Made by a program: the position numbers and the translations under genes. Shown one piece after another: positions 37,560 to 49,650 of a DNA stretch of 64,000 nucleotides. This stretch comes from Gymnothorax reevesii. Taxonomy: Eukaryota > Chordata > Actinopteri > Anguilliformes > Muraenidae. The stretch's first letter is position 1; the number at the start of each line of letters is the position of its first letter. The notes under the pieces are model-generated. The model saw only the letters and a list, made by a program, of their open reading frames with translations. It ran no database searches and was not told the origin of the DNA. Where the stretch lies: contig CM056576.1 of the NCBI GenBank assembly GCA_029721435.1, positions 119,463,166 to 119,527,165 of the forward strand, in the 5' to 3' direction.

Positions 37560-40500
37560 TAGAAAATAGATCAACAGGAGCAGGTTTGGTTACCAGTGCA
37601 ATGGATAATACATAATTGAACAAATATTTTACCTGCAGCAAAACACTGCCTCCTCCAATTGCGCTGCAGAGGCCAAGATTTTCAGCCCTACTAATGGAGA
37701 GGCACACACTTAGGACCCAGCCAAAAATGAGTAGGACTGACAGGAACCGGACAGAGTTTAGACGGAGCTCTCATCGTAGCGTTATGTGTCAGCTTTCTGC
37801 CAGGGTGTGGACCCAACACTCAGATGCAAGGCCAGAACTGGCATGCCACTTGCGACATTATGTCAAGCGGCGCTATGCAGTCACCATTACCAATAACTTG
37901 GAACCGGGACTCGTCTAGCTTCAGAGAGACGGCAAATACCACAGCCCTCGCAGCCAAGAAAGGAACTTCTGAATAATAACAATCCATTAATGATACATGA
38001 AGTCAGCGCTTAAGATTTTAAAGCATTCCGGCAAGCTGTAAGCAGTAAAATGTCTAATGCTCATTTAACTCTATAACGGAGTCCATCAGGGACTAGAATC
38101 GGACCATACATACTCTGAGTTCAAGTAATGCTTCACATGTACTTTGAGATTCCACGTCCTGTGACCCCCCAGTAACATCCTGCTCTAGTGAAGGCACAGG
38201 GGGAGAGGCTTCTCATAGAAAAAAGGGAGGGATAACACAGCTGAAAAGAAGAAGGAAGCAAATCATTCGAGGAGGTTGCTCAGATTGGGAATCAAAATTC
38301 AAATTTAAGAATAAAAAAAAAAAAGAACCTTGTTCGCCTAAACTACTCTATCAGACCATCAATTCAGGACAGGATGCCAGGCTGCGGGGTGTGCCCGGGT
38401 GTTGAAATGCAGCCTATCGGGAAAAAAAAAAACGATCCATCCTACGAGAGGTAACAGGAACACCTTCAATGAAAGTTTAAAAAATAATCATGCACAAATA
38501 TTCCAGAAAGAGGCATCTCGCAAAACAAATCCTCTTCGTCTTCGGTCCTTTCATCTAAGTACCTCTACTTTTGGTTCGGTTTGTTCATCTGTTTTTCAGC
38601 AGGATAATAGAAAATCAACTGGCCCAATATCTGTGGAACTTGGTGGAAGAGGGTAGCAAGATCGACGGAAGAAACCATTGACTTTTGGAGCGAATCCAAG
38701 CTACGAAGTGAAGGAGTTATTTGTTACTTTAATTAACACTGCAAGATACAGCATTTGGCCGAAGTGGAATAGATGCCATACATCTTAAAATTCAGCAGAC
38801 AGCTGTGAAGTTCAATAATGACAAAATATAACAAATTGTAAAAAAAATATATAATAGTTGTGCTTTGTGTATCACAGAAGAATAGGCTATTGGCCTCGGC
38901 AGAGATCTGCACTCTGAGTGTTATATATTTATTACCAACATTAATATCAATTTATGTCACTAAGGCTATTCCCTCCTGCTTACCTTCAGGCCCAGACATC
39001 CTCAAAGGATCAACAGTCTTCGGTCTCAGCAGGCCGCACCTCTCAGAATAAATGGACTTATAAGCAGTGCTAATTAGCCCTGCTAACTTTCTTGGCCGCG
39101 CATCTCGGCATGTCTCCACCCAGTCACTGCATCCCTCTCTACCAGGAAATTCCTCTTATTTCAATGCAGCGAGACAGTGGAATCACTGGCTATACGCTGA
39201 CATTCACCACAACCCGCACTGTCTCTAGTCTTCAATTTTATCTTTCTCTCTATCTCACTCTTAGTCATTAGTCACCCCATTTCAATCTCACATACAAACC
39301 TAACTTCAACCACACCCTCACATGCACATACACAGGCACATGCATGTAAACACATGCATACACATATCATGCTCTCCAGCTCTTTCTCTAACTCCAATAA
39401 TTAGGGAAGGCAGACATCCTGCGAACAGCCAGAGTACTGAAGCTGTGAGCGTAGCACATTGGTATCTGTGGTCGGAGGACAGTGGCGTCTCTGACCCTCC
39501 TGGTGGCGTAGAGGAGAATGTTCCACCATCATTAAGCCAGTGACAACATCGGCAAGCCAGAGTAAGCAGAGAGAATAGCAAGGTCATATCAAGCCACCGC
39601 GAGCCCCACCCACCCTACACACAAGCAGGGATGCTAGAATAGATTCCAGATGTCGGGACGATAAACATACAGATTGTGGAAACCTGATAAAGAGAGAGAA
39701 CCAACTCCGACAGACCCCGACTGTCTTCTGTTACAAACAAATGAATTACGAGTTCACGCCCCAAAAAAGACCCGTGAGAGCACATGTCCGATACCATCTG
39801 CGAGGAAAGCCAGTTCCATTATTTTCAATAACTTCTCATAACACGCATGCATGAAACTTCATCCATGGGGCTCAAAAATAGGCGCGATGGATTTGAAGGT
39901 GTACGTGATTTAGATGCTGATACACAGACAGACTAGCAGGCAACTTCAGGCAAGAATCACACAATGCCATTTTGTACTGTTTGTTTCTGAGCTTTCAGCA
40001 GTCAGAAATTTGATTATCATGCTGAAAACAAACAATAATTACATTTTGACCAAAACAGTGTGACCTCTGTGATGACCCCTACATTCTTGGCCTCGGCTTC
40101 GAGAAGGCTTTTTTGTCAAGGAAATACAGAATACAAAAACAGCCGTGCAATTCTTCTTCCAAACCCCAGAATGTTTCGACATCCAGCAAACTTACATCTC
40201 GAAGAAGAATCGCATGCTCATGATTTTTGACTTAACAAAATGGTCATGCTGTAGCCACAAAGAATATGTTCAGGCAATGCCTGCGGCAAGGGCCTCAGAT
40301 CATCAAAACTCTGCTTTGCAAAAGAAGCATTCCATCTTGGACATCCCAGATAGCTTATACCATGTGTTTGAAAAAAAAAAGAAGCTGCACAGCCTTTTCT
40401 CTCTTTCTCTATATAATTTCGCACTGAAATTGTATCAAAATTTGATAGAATTTTCTAAATTCAAAACAGAGAAGAACTATGGAACACATACACCCTGTTC

Positions 40501-40863
40501 TGTGTACCCAGACCATACCATGACAAAAGAAGCGAGAGGTGGTAAGTCCCTGAATGGCATATGAGAGGAACCTAGGGAGGGAATAACAGACAGACGACTC
40601 ATCTGGGGAACACAGTTGACCTGTGGGAAAACCAGTAATGAGTACTTGTCTGCTACCAGTCTGCCACTGCTAACATTTACCCATTAGCGGTGTGCGATAC
40701 CCAGCCCCCAGTGCAGGGAGGCAGAAACGCTTCTCACCCAGACAGAACCCAGCAAAAGACAACCAGAGACTTTCAGGTCCTGGTGAGGTAAATAAAAATA
40801 AAAACCAAAGACCTACCAAATGCAGATTGTGCTTACAATGTTGCCTGAATAGTTTGTCAATGC
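37560..40863. other. Noncoding stretch
   Basis: No gene recognised. CA-rich at about 39310-39365. Plus frames at 37616-37918 and 40145-40564 have no domain or splice context. Confidence 0.4.
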
Positions 40864-41114
40864 ACTGTAAACCCTGCTAAGTATGGTACCCTCTTTTGTT
40901 TCGGGGAAACAGATTACTTCAAAAGAAATTGCCTATGCCCACTTAATGATCTTGTGTTCACAGCACTTAAAAACATGTAAAAAATAATAATAACTTTACC
41001 TCATTTTCTTTAAGTTCCTTCCACACAATGCAATCAAATTAGCCTACAGAATTTTTTTGAGGTAACAGGTTTCCACAAAACATTTGAGATTACCACACTT
41101 TCAGGGTTTACGGT
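40864..41114 (-). mobile_element. MITE family A, copy 2 (251 bp)
   Basis: Ends ACTGTAAACCCTG and CAGGGTTTACGGT. The interior is the reverse complement of the 7.1-kb copy: CTTTAAGTTCCTTCCACACA and TTAATGATCTTGTGTTCACA are shared in inverse order, as is TTGAGGTAACAGGTTTCCAC. An ATA run interrupts the middle. Confidence 0.82.
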
Positions 41115-42391
41115 GTGTATCAACAATGCTGCAACATTTGCCGCTAAAACGCGAGAGTAAGTTTTATTTGCTGGAATATAGCCAGTGCACTATAGCCACA
41201 AAAGGACTGCAGCGAGAGCTCGAGGGTTTTGGGGACCATGGGTAAGAAGAGGGCGGGCAGTCGGCCTTGTCTTCAGACCAGGCTTTCGTCCGTGTCATCG
41301 CACATGCTCGGAGATTAGCTTTCACGGCGGGAGGTCGGGCAGGTGTTAGAAGCACTCCCAGGGACCCCTGCTGGCAGAGGGCACATTCCCTGTCTGGGTG
41401 GGGAGGGGCTGACGCTACTCTGCTCACACCATAGAGCCAACAGGAGAGTCATTGTTTCACTCTGCATTTTTAAGTATCCAGGGCAAGATATATCCCATAA
41501 TGCACCAGTTCCGACCCACCCAACTCACAGGCAAGCCTCAAGCTAGTTACAGATCAACACGCACCCACACACGCACAAGCACTCGTAACAAACACATAGA
41601 AATGCATATACACAACCACTTACAAGAAAACGTATATTCAGCATACTTGAAATAAACTATTCTTCAAGCATTCAGTTGCATGAAACAGTATGCAATGACA
41701 TACTTCAGCAAATTATTATTTTTTCTTGAATATGGACATGCTGTCCAGATGCACCCAGCAAACGTTTAAGTAATATGATGCACCTATATTAACATACACA
41801 AAAGCATACACTTCCTTTAGACAGATCCACACAGTGATTACCTACCAGGCTAGCATACGCTAATATGATATGCAAGGGTGTTACAGGCGATGAGCTGGTG
41901 AGGGTGGATGAAGCACTGGAATCTGTGAGATCCCAGCTCTCTCCACAACGCAAGTGGGCTCTGGACCAGGCCCAGTCCAAACAGGCTGTTCCGGCCTTGG
42001 AGGCTTACATCAGAAGATACAAAGGAAGAAACACAAACACCCCACCCAATGGGGGGGGATGGGCTGACAGCTCGATCACTGGCTCATACTTCCCCACAAG
42101 AAAACCGGATGTTTCGACCACATGCATATCAACTATTCAAACAGTAACGATAATAATAATAATGATAATAATAATAATGTAATGATATGGGCATGAACTA
42201 GTCCTGAGGAGAGGAACCAAAGTGTCTGGCACAGATACAGCCACCGCAGTTCGTCAACTGGTGGGCTGACCTCCATCAAAAACCATCGGATGCCGGGCAC
42301 AAACCAACTGCCAAAATCTTTTGACTTTACTGAGCGGACTGATGGAATGGCACAAAATCAAAGGAGCAGAACTACAGAATGCCTTTCTCCT

Positions 42392-42436
<45 letters not shown>

Positions 42437-42756
42437 ATTCAATTCATTGTGCTTTACTGGCGTGACAAACACTTCAAATACTGCGAAAGCAAAAAAAAAG
42501 AAAAACCTTCCGAAACAAGTAGCATGAATACATCATGAGGGGTATAACAATAATCATTATTTATTTTTAATGAAAAAATTACTCTTAAAATAGTTTAAAA
42601 AAAATGTTAGTTTTCATAAAATATATGTTGCTGCCTCTTTCTCAACTTTTAGATCTCTTTTTTGGTACCTCTCTGCCACAATCTCTCTCTCTCAACCTTT
42701 TTTTTCAATCTTTTGAACACAAGTCAGGCTTAAGAAGCGTTTTAGAATTGTATTTA
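41115..42756. other. Noncoding stretch with simple repeats
   Basis: Contains an ATA/ATG-type triplet run at about 42150-42180 and a CT then CA run at 42400-42438. The plus frame at 41865-42182 starts MICKGVTGDELVRVDEAL and keeps coding-like composition for about 60 codons. I do not recognise it and it reads into the triplet repeat. Confidence 0.35.
42400..42438. repeat. (CT)n(CA)n microsatellite
   Basis: About 26 bases of CT followed by about 12 of CA. Confidence 0.85.
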
Positions 42757-43565
42757 CACTGCACAAATATATAAACGCCCAAAGACAAATTTTTTAGTTT
42801 TTATTAACAAAAAACTGGCACCGGAATTCGTCTGTGAATTGCACTCTTCTCCAGCGTGCCAAGGGCCATCGAACGTGTGCCTTTGCCCACGCCAGTCGGT
42901 TCCGACGCCGGACAGCGGTGAGATCCAGACCACAGTGAGGACACCGAGCGCAGGCGGTTACGGACCGTCTGTGGTGTGATGCGTCTGTTGTGCAGACCAA
43001 CGGTCTCATCCGCTGTGCGTGTCGCTGATCTGAGCCGATCCCACAGCTAGACGAGCCAGATGTAGCGATCTTGTGCTGGTGTGGTCACACGTGGCCGATG
43101 TGGATGAGGTCAATTTGCAGCACTGCCTGTGTGTCGGAACGAACTCTCAAACGGCCGATCGTCCGATAATTAACATTCAGCTGCACAGTGACCGCTCTGG
43201 TGGACATCCCTGCATCCAGCATGCCAATGGCACGTTCCCGCATGACCTGAGACATCTGAGGCATGATGATTTTTGACAAAATTTGACATTTTGGGGTGGC
43301 CTTTTATTGTCCCCAGTATAAGGAGTGTCTGGGTACTGCTCATTCTGTCTGATCACCGTCTGGAAATGCCACACCCATGTACTGAGTGAAATCACTGCAT
43401 CACTGAGCAAATGCTCACTGACAGAGAGATGGATTAAAAAAATGGTACAAAAATCTAAAGAAATATCCCTATTGTACAAGTAAAAGTCAGCATATGCTTA
43501 CTTAGAGTTGTTAACTCCATGTGGCATCAATATTTGACATGGGGCATTTATATTTTTGTTCAGTG
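42757..43565 (-). mobile_element. Internally deleted Tc1-like element (809 bp)
   Basis: Ends CACTGCACAAATATATAAAC and GCATTTATATTTTTGTTCAGTG are inverted copies flanked by TA (42755-42756 and 43566-43567). On the minus strand the transposase starts near 43264-43279 with MPQMSQVMRERAIGMLDAGM and VNYRTIGRLRVR, an HTH of the paired type. It resumes as RRRNRLAWAKAHVRWPLARW and reaches the first catalytic Asp at RRVQFTDEF (about 42830). The rest of the catalytic domain is missing and the sequence runs into the terminal repeat. Frame breaks also occur. It could only move using another element's enzyme. Confidence 0.88.
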
Positions 43566-43567
43566 TA

Positions 43568-44579
43568 AATGTAAAATCATTTTTCTAGTACTCTTTTGCA
43601 TAATAAGACGAGAATGCCGCCAATGAGGTTATAAAAGTTTGACTAAAACTTTGTGTCTTTGATATCATGAAATCATCATCGCTGCATCCTTCACAGATCT
43701 TTCATGTTGACACAATAACTCAAAAACCATTTTATAGATCTATTTCAAATTTTATCTGCCTTTAGATCTTATGAAGATAGAAAACTGGATTGATTTTGGG
43801 TTTTGTATAATTAATAATAAAAAACCAATTAACTTATTAATTTCCAGGAACACCTGAATTCCATAATATTGCTAGATATGTAAAAAATATCACCTTGAAA
43901 TATTGCCACCTGATTCTTTCGCTCATAATCCATTATTGCTCAATACTGGAGAAAAATATCAATCGATGAAGTAATAAGTTAAGTAGTTAAATTTAAGCTA
44001 AGTGTATTTTTCATTATATGAATAAATATAGGCAGTCAGAAAATATATAGGATAAAATTGGGTTTCGTAGGTAATAATCTAACCCTCTCATGCATTAATT
44101 ATGATAAACTCAGTCAGGATCTTTTTACTAATATGCAGCAGTGCCCAAAGCTGTAGGCATATATAGAGAAAAAACACTATTAAACACCTGATCACTGTAG
44201 TGACCTCTGTGCATGAAAGGGTTAATACGGCTGTCTGGGGTAATACCGCAGCTGGGCTTTCTTTCTCAGGAGCTTTCCTTGTTTTTTTTCATTCCCGCCA
44301 CCCCACACCCCCTTGGGAGGAAAGTTCACTTTTAATGAACAGTTATTATGAAGTTGAAGATAATGCTAAGAGTTAAGGGTATGAGAGAGAAGTTTAAGCA
44401 GTAGGGGTATAATACAAGTAAACCCAAATCAAACATAATTTCAGCAAACACAACCATAAAACAAGACAACTGCGGGAAGATTAACTTTTTTTTTTAAGAA
44501 AATGCATCAAGATATCAATAAACAACAATCAAACAAAAAAGCAGAACAGAGGGAGGAAAAAGACAGAATATGGAATATA
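43568..44579. other. AT-rich noncoding stretch between two Tc1-like elements
   Basis: Strongly AT-rich, no ORF or repeat end recognised. Confidence 0.5.
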
Positions 44580-46123
44580 CAACCTCAATTCCGAAATAGT
44601 TGGGACAAAGTATAAATTGTGAATAAAATCAAAATGCAATGACTTTCAAATCACGCCAGCCAGTATTTTATTCACAATAAAAGAGATAACATAGCAAATG
44701 TTGAAACGGAGAAACTTTACAACTTAATCCATAAAATGAGCTCATTTTAAATTTAATGGCTGCTACAGGCCTCAAAAAAGTTGGGACAGGGGCCTGTTTA
44801 CCATTGTGTAGCATCCCCTCTCCTTTTGAACACTGAGTGGAGGCGTCTGGGCATTGAGGAAACAAGTTTCTTGAGTTTAGCCATTGGAATTTAATCCCAC
44901 TCTTGTTTAATACAGGCTTCCAGCTGTTGGAGAGTTTTGGGACTACTATGACGGACTTTTCGTTAAACAATGCTCTCAATCGGTGAAAGATCAGGCAGGC
45001 CAGTTCAGCACACAGACCCTTCTGCTATGAAGCCATGCTGTTGTAATAGCTGCAGTATGTGGTTTTGCATTGTCCTGCCGAAATACACAAGGCCTTCCCT
45101 AGAATAGATGTAATCTGGAGGAGAGCATATGTTGCTCTAAATCCTTTATATACCTTTCAGCATTCATAGTGCTTCTTAAAACATGCAAGAGTCCCACACC
45201 ATATGCACTAATGCATCCCCAAACCATCAGGCTTTTGAACTGAACGCCAGGAGGGGTGGTCTTTCTCCTCTTAAGCCTGGAGGACACCACGCCCATGATT
45301 TCTAACAGGAATGTCAAATTTGGACTCGTCTGACCACAGGGCACTTTGCCACTTTGCTACAGTCCATTTTAAATAAGCCTTGGCCCACAGTACACAGCGA
45401 TGCTTCTGGATCATGCTCAACATTGGCTTCCTTTTTGCATGATAGAGTTTTAGGTGGCATCTGTGAATAGCACGGCGGACAGTTTACAGACTTTACTGTT
45501 TTACTGTTTTACTGTTTACAGGTGAGTGATGCAGTGGTATCTGAGGGCCCGAGGATTACGGGCATCCAGTAAAGGTCTTCGCCCTTGTCCCTTACGCACA
45601 GAGATTTTTCCAGTTTCTCTGAATCTTTTGATGATGTTATGCACTGTCGGTGATGAGACCTTCAAAGCCTTTGCAATTTGATATTGAGGAACATTGTTTT
45701 TAAAGTATTCCACAATTTTTTGACGCAGGCCTTCACAGGTTGGAGAGCCTCCGGCCATCTTTACTTCTGAGAGACTCAGCCTCTCTAAGACATCCCTTTT
45801 ATAGCCAATCATGTTACACACCTGATGCCAGTGAACTTAATTACTTGCTACATGTTCTTTCAGCTGATTCTCTTATACTATATATTAATTGCTTTTTCTG
45901 CCCTTTTTTGCCCGTGTCCCAACTTTTTTGAAACCTGTTGCAGCCAGAAAATTTGAAATAAGCTTTTTTGTGGATAAAAATGTAAAATGTATCAGTTTCA
46001 ATATTTGAAATGTTATTTATGTTCTATTGTAGATGACATATTGGCTCATGTGATCTGAAAGTCATTGCATTTGATTTTATTCACAATTTACACTTCGTCC
46101 CAACTACTTCGGAATTGGGGTTG
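44580..46123 (-). mobile_element. Full-length Tc1-like element (1544 bp), inactive
   Basis: Ends CAACCTCAATTCCGAAATAG and the inverse of CAACCCCAATTCCGAAGTAG are flanked by TA (44578-44579, 46124-46125). The inverted match runs about 75 bp closely and weaker to about 150 bp. On the minus strand the transposase begins MAGGSPTCEGLRQKIVEYFK (near 45758), with an HTH (YQIAKALKVSSPTVHNIIKRF) and a basic linker (RKGQGRRP). The catalytic Asp positions appear as WSDESKFDI (about 45330), RQDNAKPHT (about 45080) and, after a frameshift, LPDLSPIE (about 45000). Several stops and frameshifts mean there is no working enzyme. An imperfect TTTACTG repeat at 45490-45520 marks one damaged spot. Confidence 0.9.
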
Positions 46124-46125
46124 TA

Positions 46126-47129
46126 TTCCAAAAAAAAAAAGCAACAAAAAGCCAGACAACACTTTGATTGACAAAGAAGCTTTCGCATTCGGTTTGGGAT
46201 TTTCGCCGATATACCCTTTGCTGTCGGGGGCAAAAGTGTAGACCTCGTTTTAAAGTTTGCAAACAGATAAAGAAAATTTCACTTGTCAAGTGAAGTGAAG
46301 TCTGAGCTGAAGTCTGAGTTAGGTAAAGATATGCAGAAAATTCTGGTTAGAGAATCATGGGAGGCGGAAGTACTGTTCAGGCTCTTTAATATCCATCAAC
46401 TTTAGCATGCCACTCATCTTTGATTTGTCCAGGCTACATATACATTAAGCAGCAAAGAGGTAATTATATACTGTATATGGTCTTTAGTCAGTTGCTCACT
46501 CTTGAAAAAGGACAAAGAAAGGATTAACAGTCCACACATGCCTCAAATGTAGCTTCTTTCCGAAGGGAAATTTCCTTCCTAGCGCTCCACTTCTTATATG
46601 ATGTAATTAGCACGAGACAACAGCGGCAAGAGCAACCATACATTACTATCTCAGCCTGCATCACAGATGGGCTTTCTCCCACCAAGCTAACAGCAACATG
46701 CTCTACTTGAGGGGGAAAAAAAGATTTTTACTCCATATACAAGAATAAAACACTTGATGTGATGGCTTTTTTTACAATGCATGCCTTCATTTATAGGATA
46801 GGGAATGACATACCCTTTCAAAGGAGTGTTTAATTGGGCTGCACTCATCTGATCTGAGCACTCCCTACATGTTCCTAACTAAGGGTGACAGCCATGACCC
46901 AAGACTACCCTTTCAAAAGGAGCCGCCCTCACCATCTTCCCCCCGTGATTAATGCGCATTCTCCTCTCCTTTTTCCCCCGGCGAGCACCATCCGATCAAT
47001 AACAACCTCCGAGAGCCAAAGAAGAGATATTTATGCTCATCAACTAAATAACTTTAAGGGCTCCGCGGCTTGGTCATCCCAACCTATCCCCCCGCCAACT
47101 TTCAAAATCCCTTTCTTCCTTACATCACC
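46126..47129. other. Noncoding stretch
   Basis: No gene recognised. Plus frame 46885-47250 is an overlap of the opposite-strand frame at 47130-47330. Confidence 0.4.
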
Positions 47130-47330
47130 CTACCCAACCTTTTCGCTCAACCTAAACAAAAATAGATCTTCATCGAAGATGATGATAGAGGGAATGGCCA
47201 TGATGTCAGCGATACTCTCCAATTTGGCTCGAACGTTGCGAGGAGTCTGAATCAGCAGAAGTGGGCGAGCTGGGAGCGCCGTCTCGCTCTCCGGCACGTC
47301 AGTGGGCTTAACTGCAGACGCTCTCGCCAT
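47130..47330 (-). CDS. Hypothetical short open frame in CpG-rich intronic DNA
   Basis: A 66-codon minus-strand frame starting MARASAVKPTDVPESE and containing PLLLIQTPRNVRAKLESI and MAIPSIIIFDEDL. The ATG has G at +4, and the sequence is richer in CpG than the surrounding intron. About 20 bp upstream is the palindrome CTTCCGGAAG, an ETS-type site typical of CpG promoters. I do not recognise the protein. It may be a first exon of an intronic transcript in the same direction as the glypican gene, a piece of a retroelement, or chance. No convincing donor site ends the frame. Weak evidence. Confidence 0.25.
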   Translation of the reverse strand: MARASAVKPTDVPESETALPARPLLLIQTPRNVRAKLESIADIMAIPSIIIFDEDLFLFRLSEKVG

Positions 47331-47530
47331 GAGCTCATATTTTTAGCACGCTTCCGGAAGCCAAATGTAGAAGCGGAGGACGCTAAGGGTGCTACGCGTT
47401 CCAGATGACAGATTTATTCAGGGCCTGACGCCATGGATCACTCCGCACACCAAGGCCGCCCTTTTGAAACGCACTAATATCCAAGCGTTAAGATTCCACG
47501 TATGTCAAATGCTCGACTAGTTAAAAGCTG
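47331..47530 (-). promoter_or_regulatory. CpG-containing segment with ETS-like palindrome
   Basis: Contains CTTCCGGAAG at about 47350-47359 and further CpG sites (ACGCTAAGG, CTACGCGTTCC, GACGCCATGG, CCGCACACC) in otherwise CpG-poor intron. The promoter role is inferred from composition and motif only. Confidence 0.22.
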
Positions 47531-49521
47531 CCTGCCAGTTGTTAGAATTAGCTTTCCGAAGAACTCATTTTCATGTCGGGATGTATATAGAGAGTTACAG
47601 AGTTACATGTAGAAAGCCAAATGCCAAAGTGTTTGTTTCACTTCTATTAATTTGCACTGTGTAAACACATTAGAAATCAATCATGATTAGGAAGTAGAGG
47701 ATTTAATTAGCATCTCAGTCAATTAAAATTGAGTAAAGTGGAGCACGTTTCAGAAATAAAATCAACAGAGTGTACCCCAAGGACCAGGGTCTTTAAAGCA
47801 CACATACATGTGAAATGTTCCAGATACCAAACCATAAATCACAGCATGACTTTATGCAGGGGAAGCCAAGACAAGAGGCGAAGGACTCTTTCAGCAAGCA
47901 GCCAATGCCTGTTGTTTTTGTCACATATTCCATTCAGTATGCACATTCAAAGCCATTTTGGACACCTTCGGCCTGAGGTGATTGAATGAATTTTCTTTTG
48001 GTTAAAAGACCCATACAATGGAAATGAAGTGGCTATTCCTCCCATTGCTGTGCAAATGGTGTCTCTCAACCATTCTAAACAAAATGCCTGCAATAGTTTG
48101 TGAGCAACCTCTTTTGGCAAAACCACCACACTGCCATTTTTCCCAGCCCTGCCCTAATCAGTGAAAGCGAGGGAAAATGCCGGCACTTCAAAAGGACGCA
48201 AAATTGGATGACTTATCAGAATTCCAGGAGGCACTTTCACAATATCGTGAAAAGAACAATATCCTATGTGTGAGAAGTAATTTCAGAACCATAGAAAATG
48301 CTTTCAAAAGGATGAATTTGACATCTTCACCGTATCACAAACGGTCATGGCAACAACTTTTCTTTCACACCCAACAGTTAGGGCAATAGCCTCTTCCTCT
48401 TGAAAAACACTTTTTTCCTAGCCCAGTCTAAGTGTGCAGTGTTCTCCACTGTGTACAAACAGTCCAAAGAAGGTTCCTTTGAAGACCTCCCCACCCTGTA
48501 CCCAGCTTCACTGCTAGGCCCCCCCCCCCCGCCCCGCCATTTCATTTCAACTAATGAAAAGTGATTCAAATTCCTGCTGTTTTTTACATCACTAGCAGAC
48601 TTATTCTGCATTATTCTTTTCTACTACCTCTCTCAGTGTGCCCAACTGCCTCCCACAGCCTTGCAAGACCTCCCCACCTCTCACTCCCACGATGCACTTT
48701 GTTGCATTCATGTTTGTTCGCCAGGTTATCAGAACAGAATTACAATCGCAGACAAGATGCACCCATATAATATCCTGTCCTTCAGATGAGAGAGAATGAC
48801 AGGCAGCGAATGGCTGAGAAATTATGGACTCACAGGAATTTTTGCCAAAAAATTTACTAGCCTCTCTTTTGGACATCCAATTTGAAAAACATATCATGGG
48901 ACCTTTATGGAATTTCATCCCCTACATTGTCCTTAGGTGAAAAATGGAAAAGCACAGAACAGACACGTATAATATGGGAATCTCCCAGCCAATCAGCATC
49001 CACGTAATCAATGATCTAATAACTAAAAACTCAGAGCAAAAAACAACTTTCTCTATGAGAAACTGACCAATGCTTCAAGTCATTAGCTTGTCGTGACTCC
49101 CGATCACACCCCTTAGTTCTCAGTGACATACATGACTCATAATTCAAAGACAGAAGACTGAATAATTTACTGGACAGAGCCACCCAGAGACAGATTACTG
49201 AAAGAAACAATAGAAACTCAAAAAGTTAATGCGGCTGCCATCATTTCAACAAGATCTTGAGTGCTGTTTAAATGCTTCCTTGCAGCAAAACATGACCACC
49301 AGCTGACGCAGGTCAAAAATTTGAGACAGTGGCTAAGTCATGGCAGTGAGAACTATACAAGCAACTAGAGGGATCTCTAATCTTGTATAATATGTTCTTA
49401 TTATTTGCTAGAGGACATTACTTACAGTAAATTGTAAGCCTTATCTCCAGACAGCCCAAACTCAAATACGGAAAGGTATAGTAGGGCTGTTAAATTTCTG
49501 TTGATGAGACCTTGTCCTTAC
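47531..49521. other. Intron sequence upstream of the CpG patch
   Basis: No gene recognised. A C tract lies at about 48519-48530. Confidence 0.45.
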
Positions 49522-49650
49522 CTCAATGTCTCGACGACATCGTCGCCGCTCCAACAAGTGAAGTCATCCACCACCATTTCCCCTTCACACAGCAGGTCAG
49601 GCAGGACAGAGAAGAAGGTCTTGTAGTTATTAATGTATCGCATTAGGTCT
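49522..49650 (-). CDS. gpc5: Glypican (GPC5-like) internal exon: LPDLLC helix and CWSG motif
   Basis: A 129-bp minus-strand exon between a TTTCAG acceptor and a GTAAGG donor. The encoded segment contains DLMRYINNYKTFFSVLP, then DLLC, then DDFTCWSGDDVVE. This aligns without gaps to the glypican-5 region I recall as RKEFINSLRLYRSFYGGLADQLC followed by PCWNGEDIV. Two conserved glypican cysteines are present, one after the helix and one before the Trp-x-Gly. The usual CWNG is CWSG here. GPC1/2/4/6 have a GRYL-type continuation after CWNG, while this exon has the D-D-V-V type of GPC5, which is the main reason for the subfamily call. Incoming and outgoing phases match the 60-bp exon 746 bp away and the exon 42.6 kb downstream. 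Confidence 0.82.

Larger units (their letters stand above)
6878..49521 (-). other. gpc5: 42.6-kb intron of the glypican gene
   Basis: Bounded by the GTAAGG donor at the 49.5-kb exon and the TAG acceptor at the 6.8-kb exon. Very long introns are typical of vertebrate GPC3 and GPC5. It hosts most of the mobile elements annotated here and no other gene I can establish. Confidence 0.75.
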
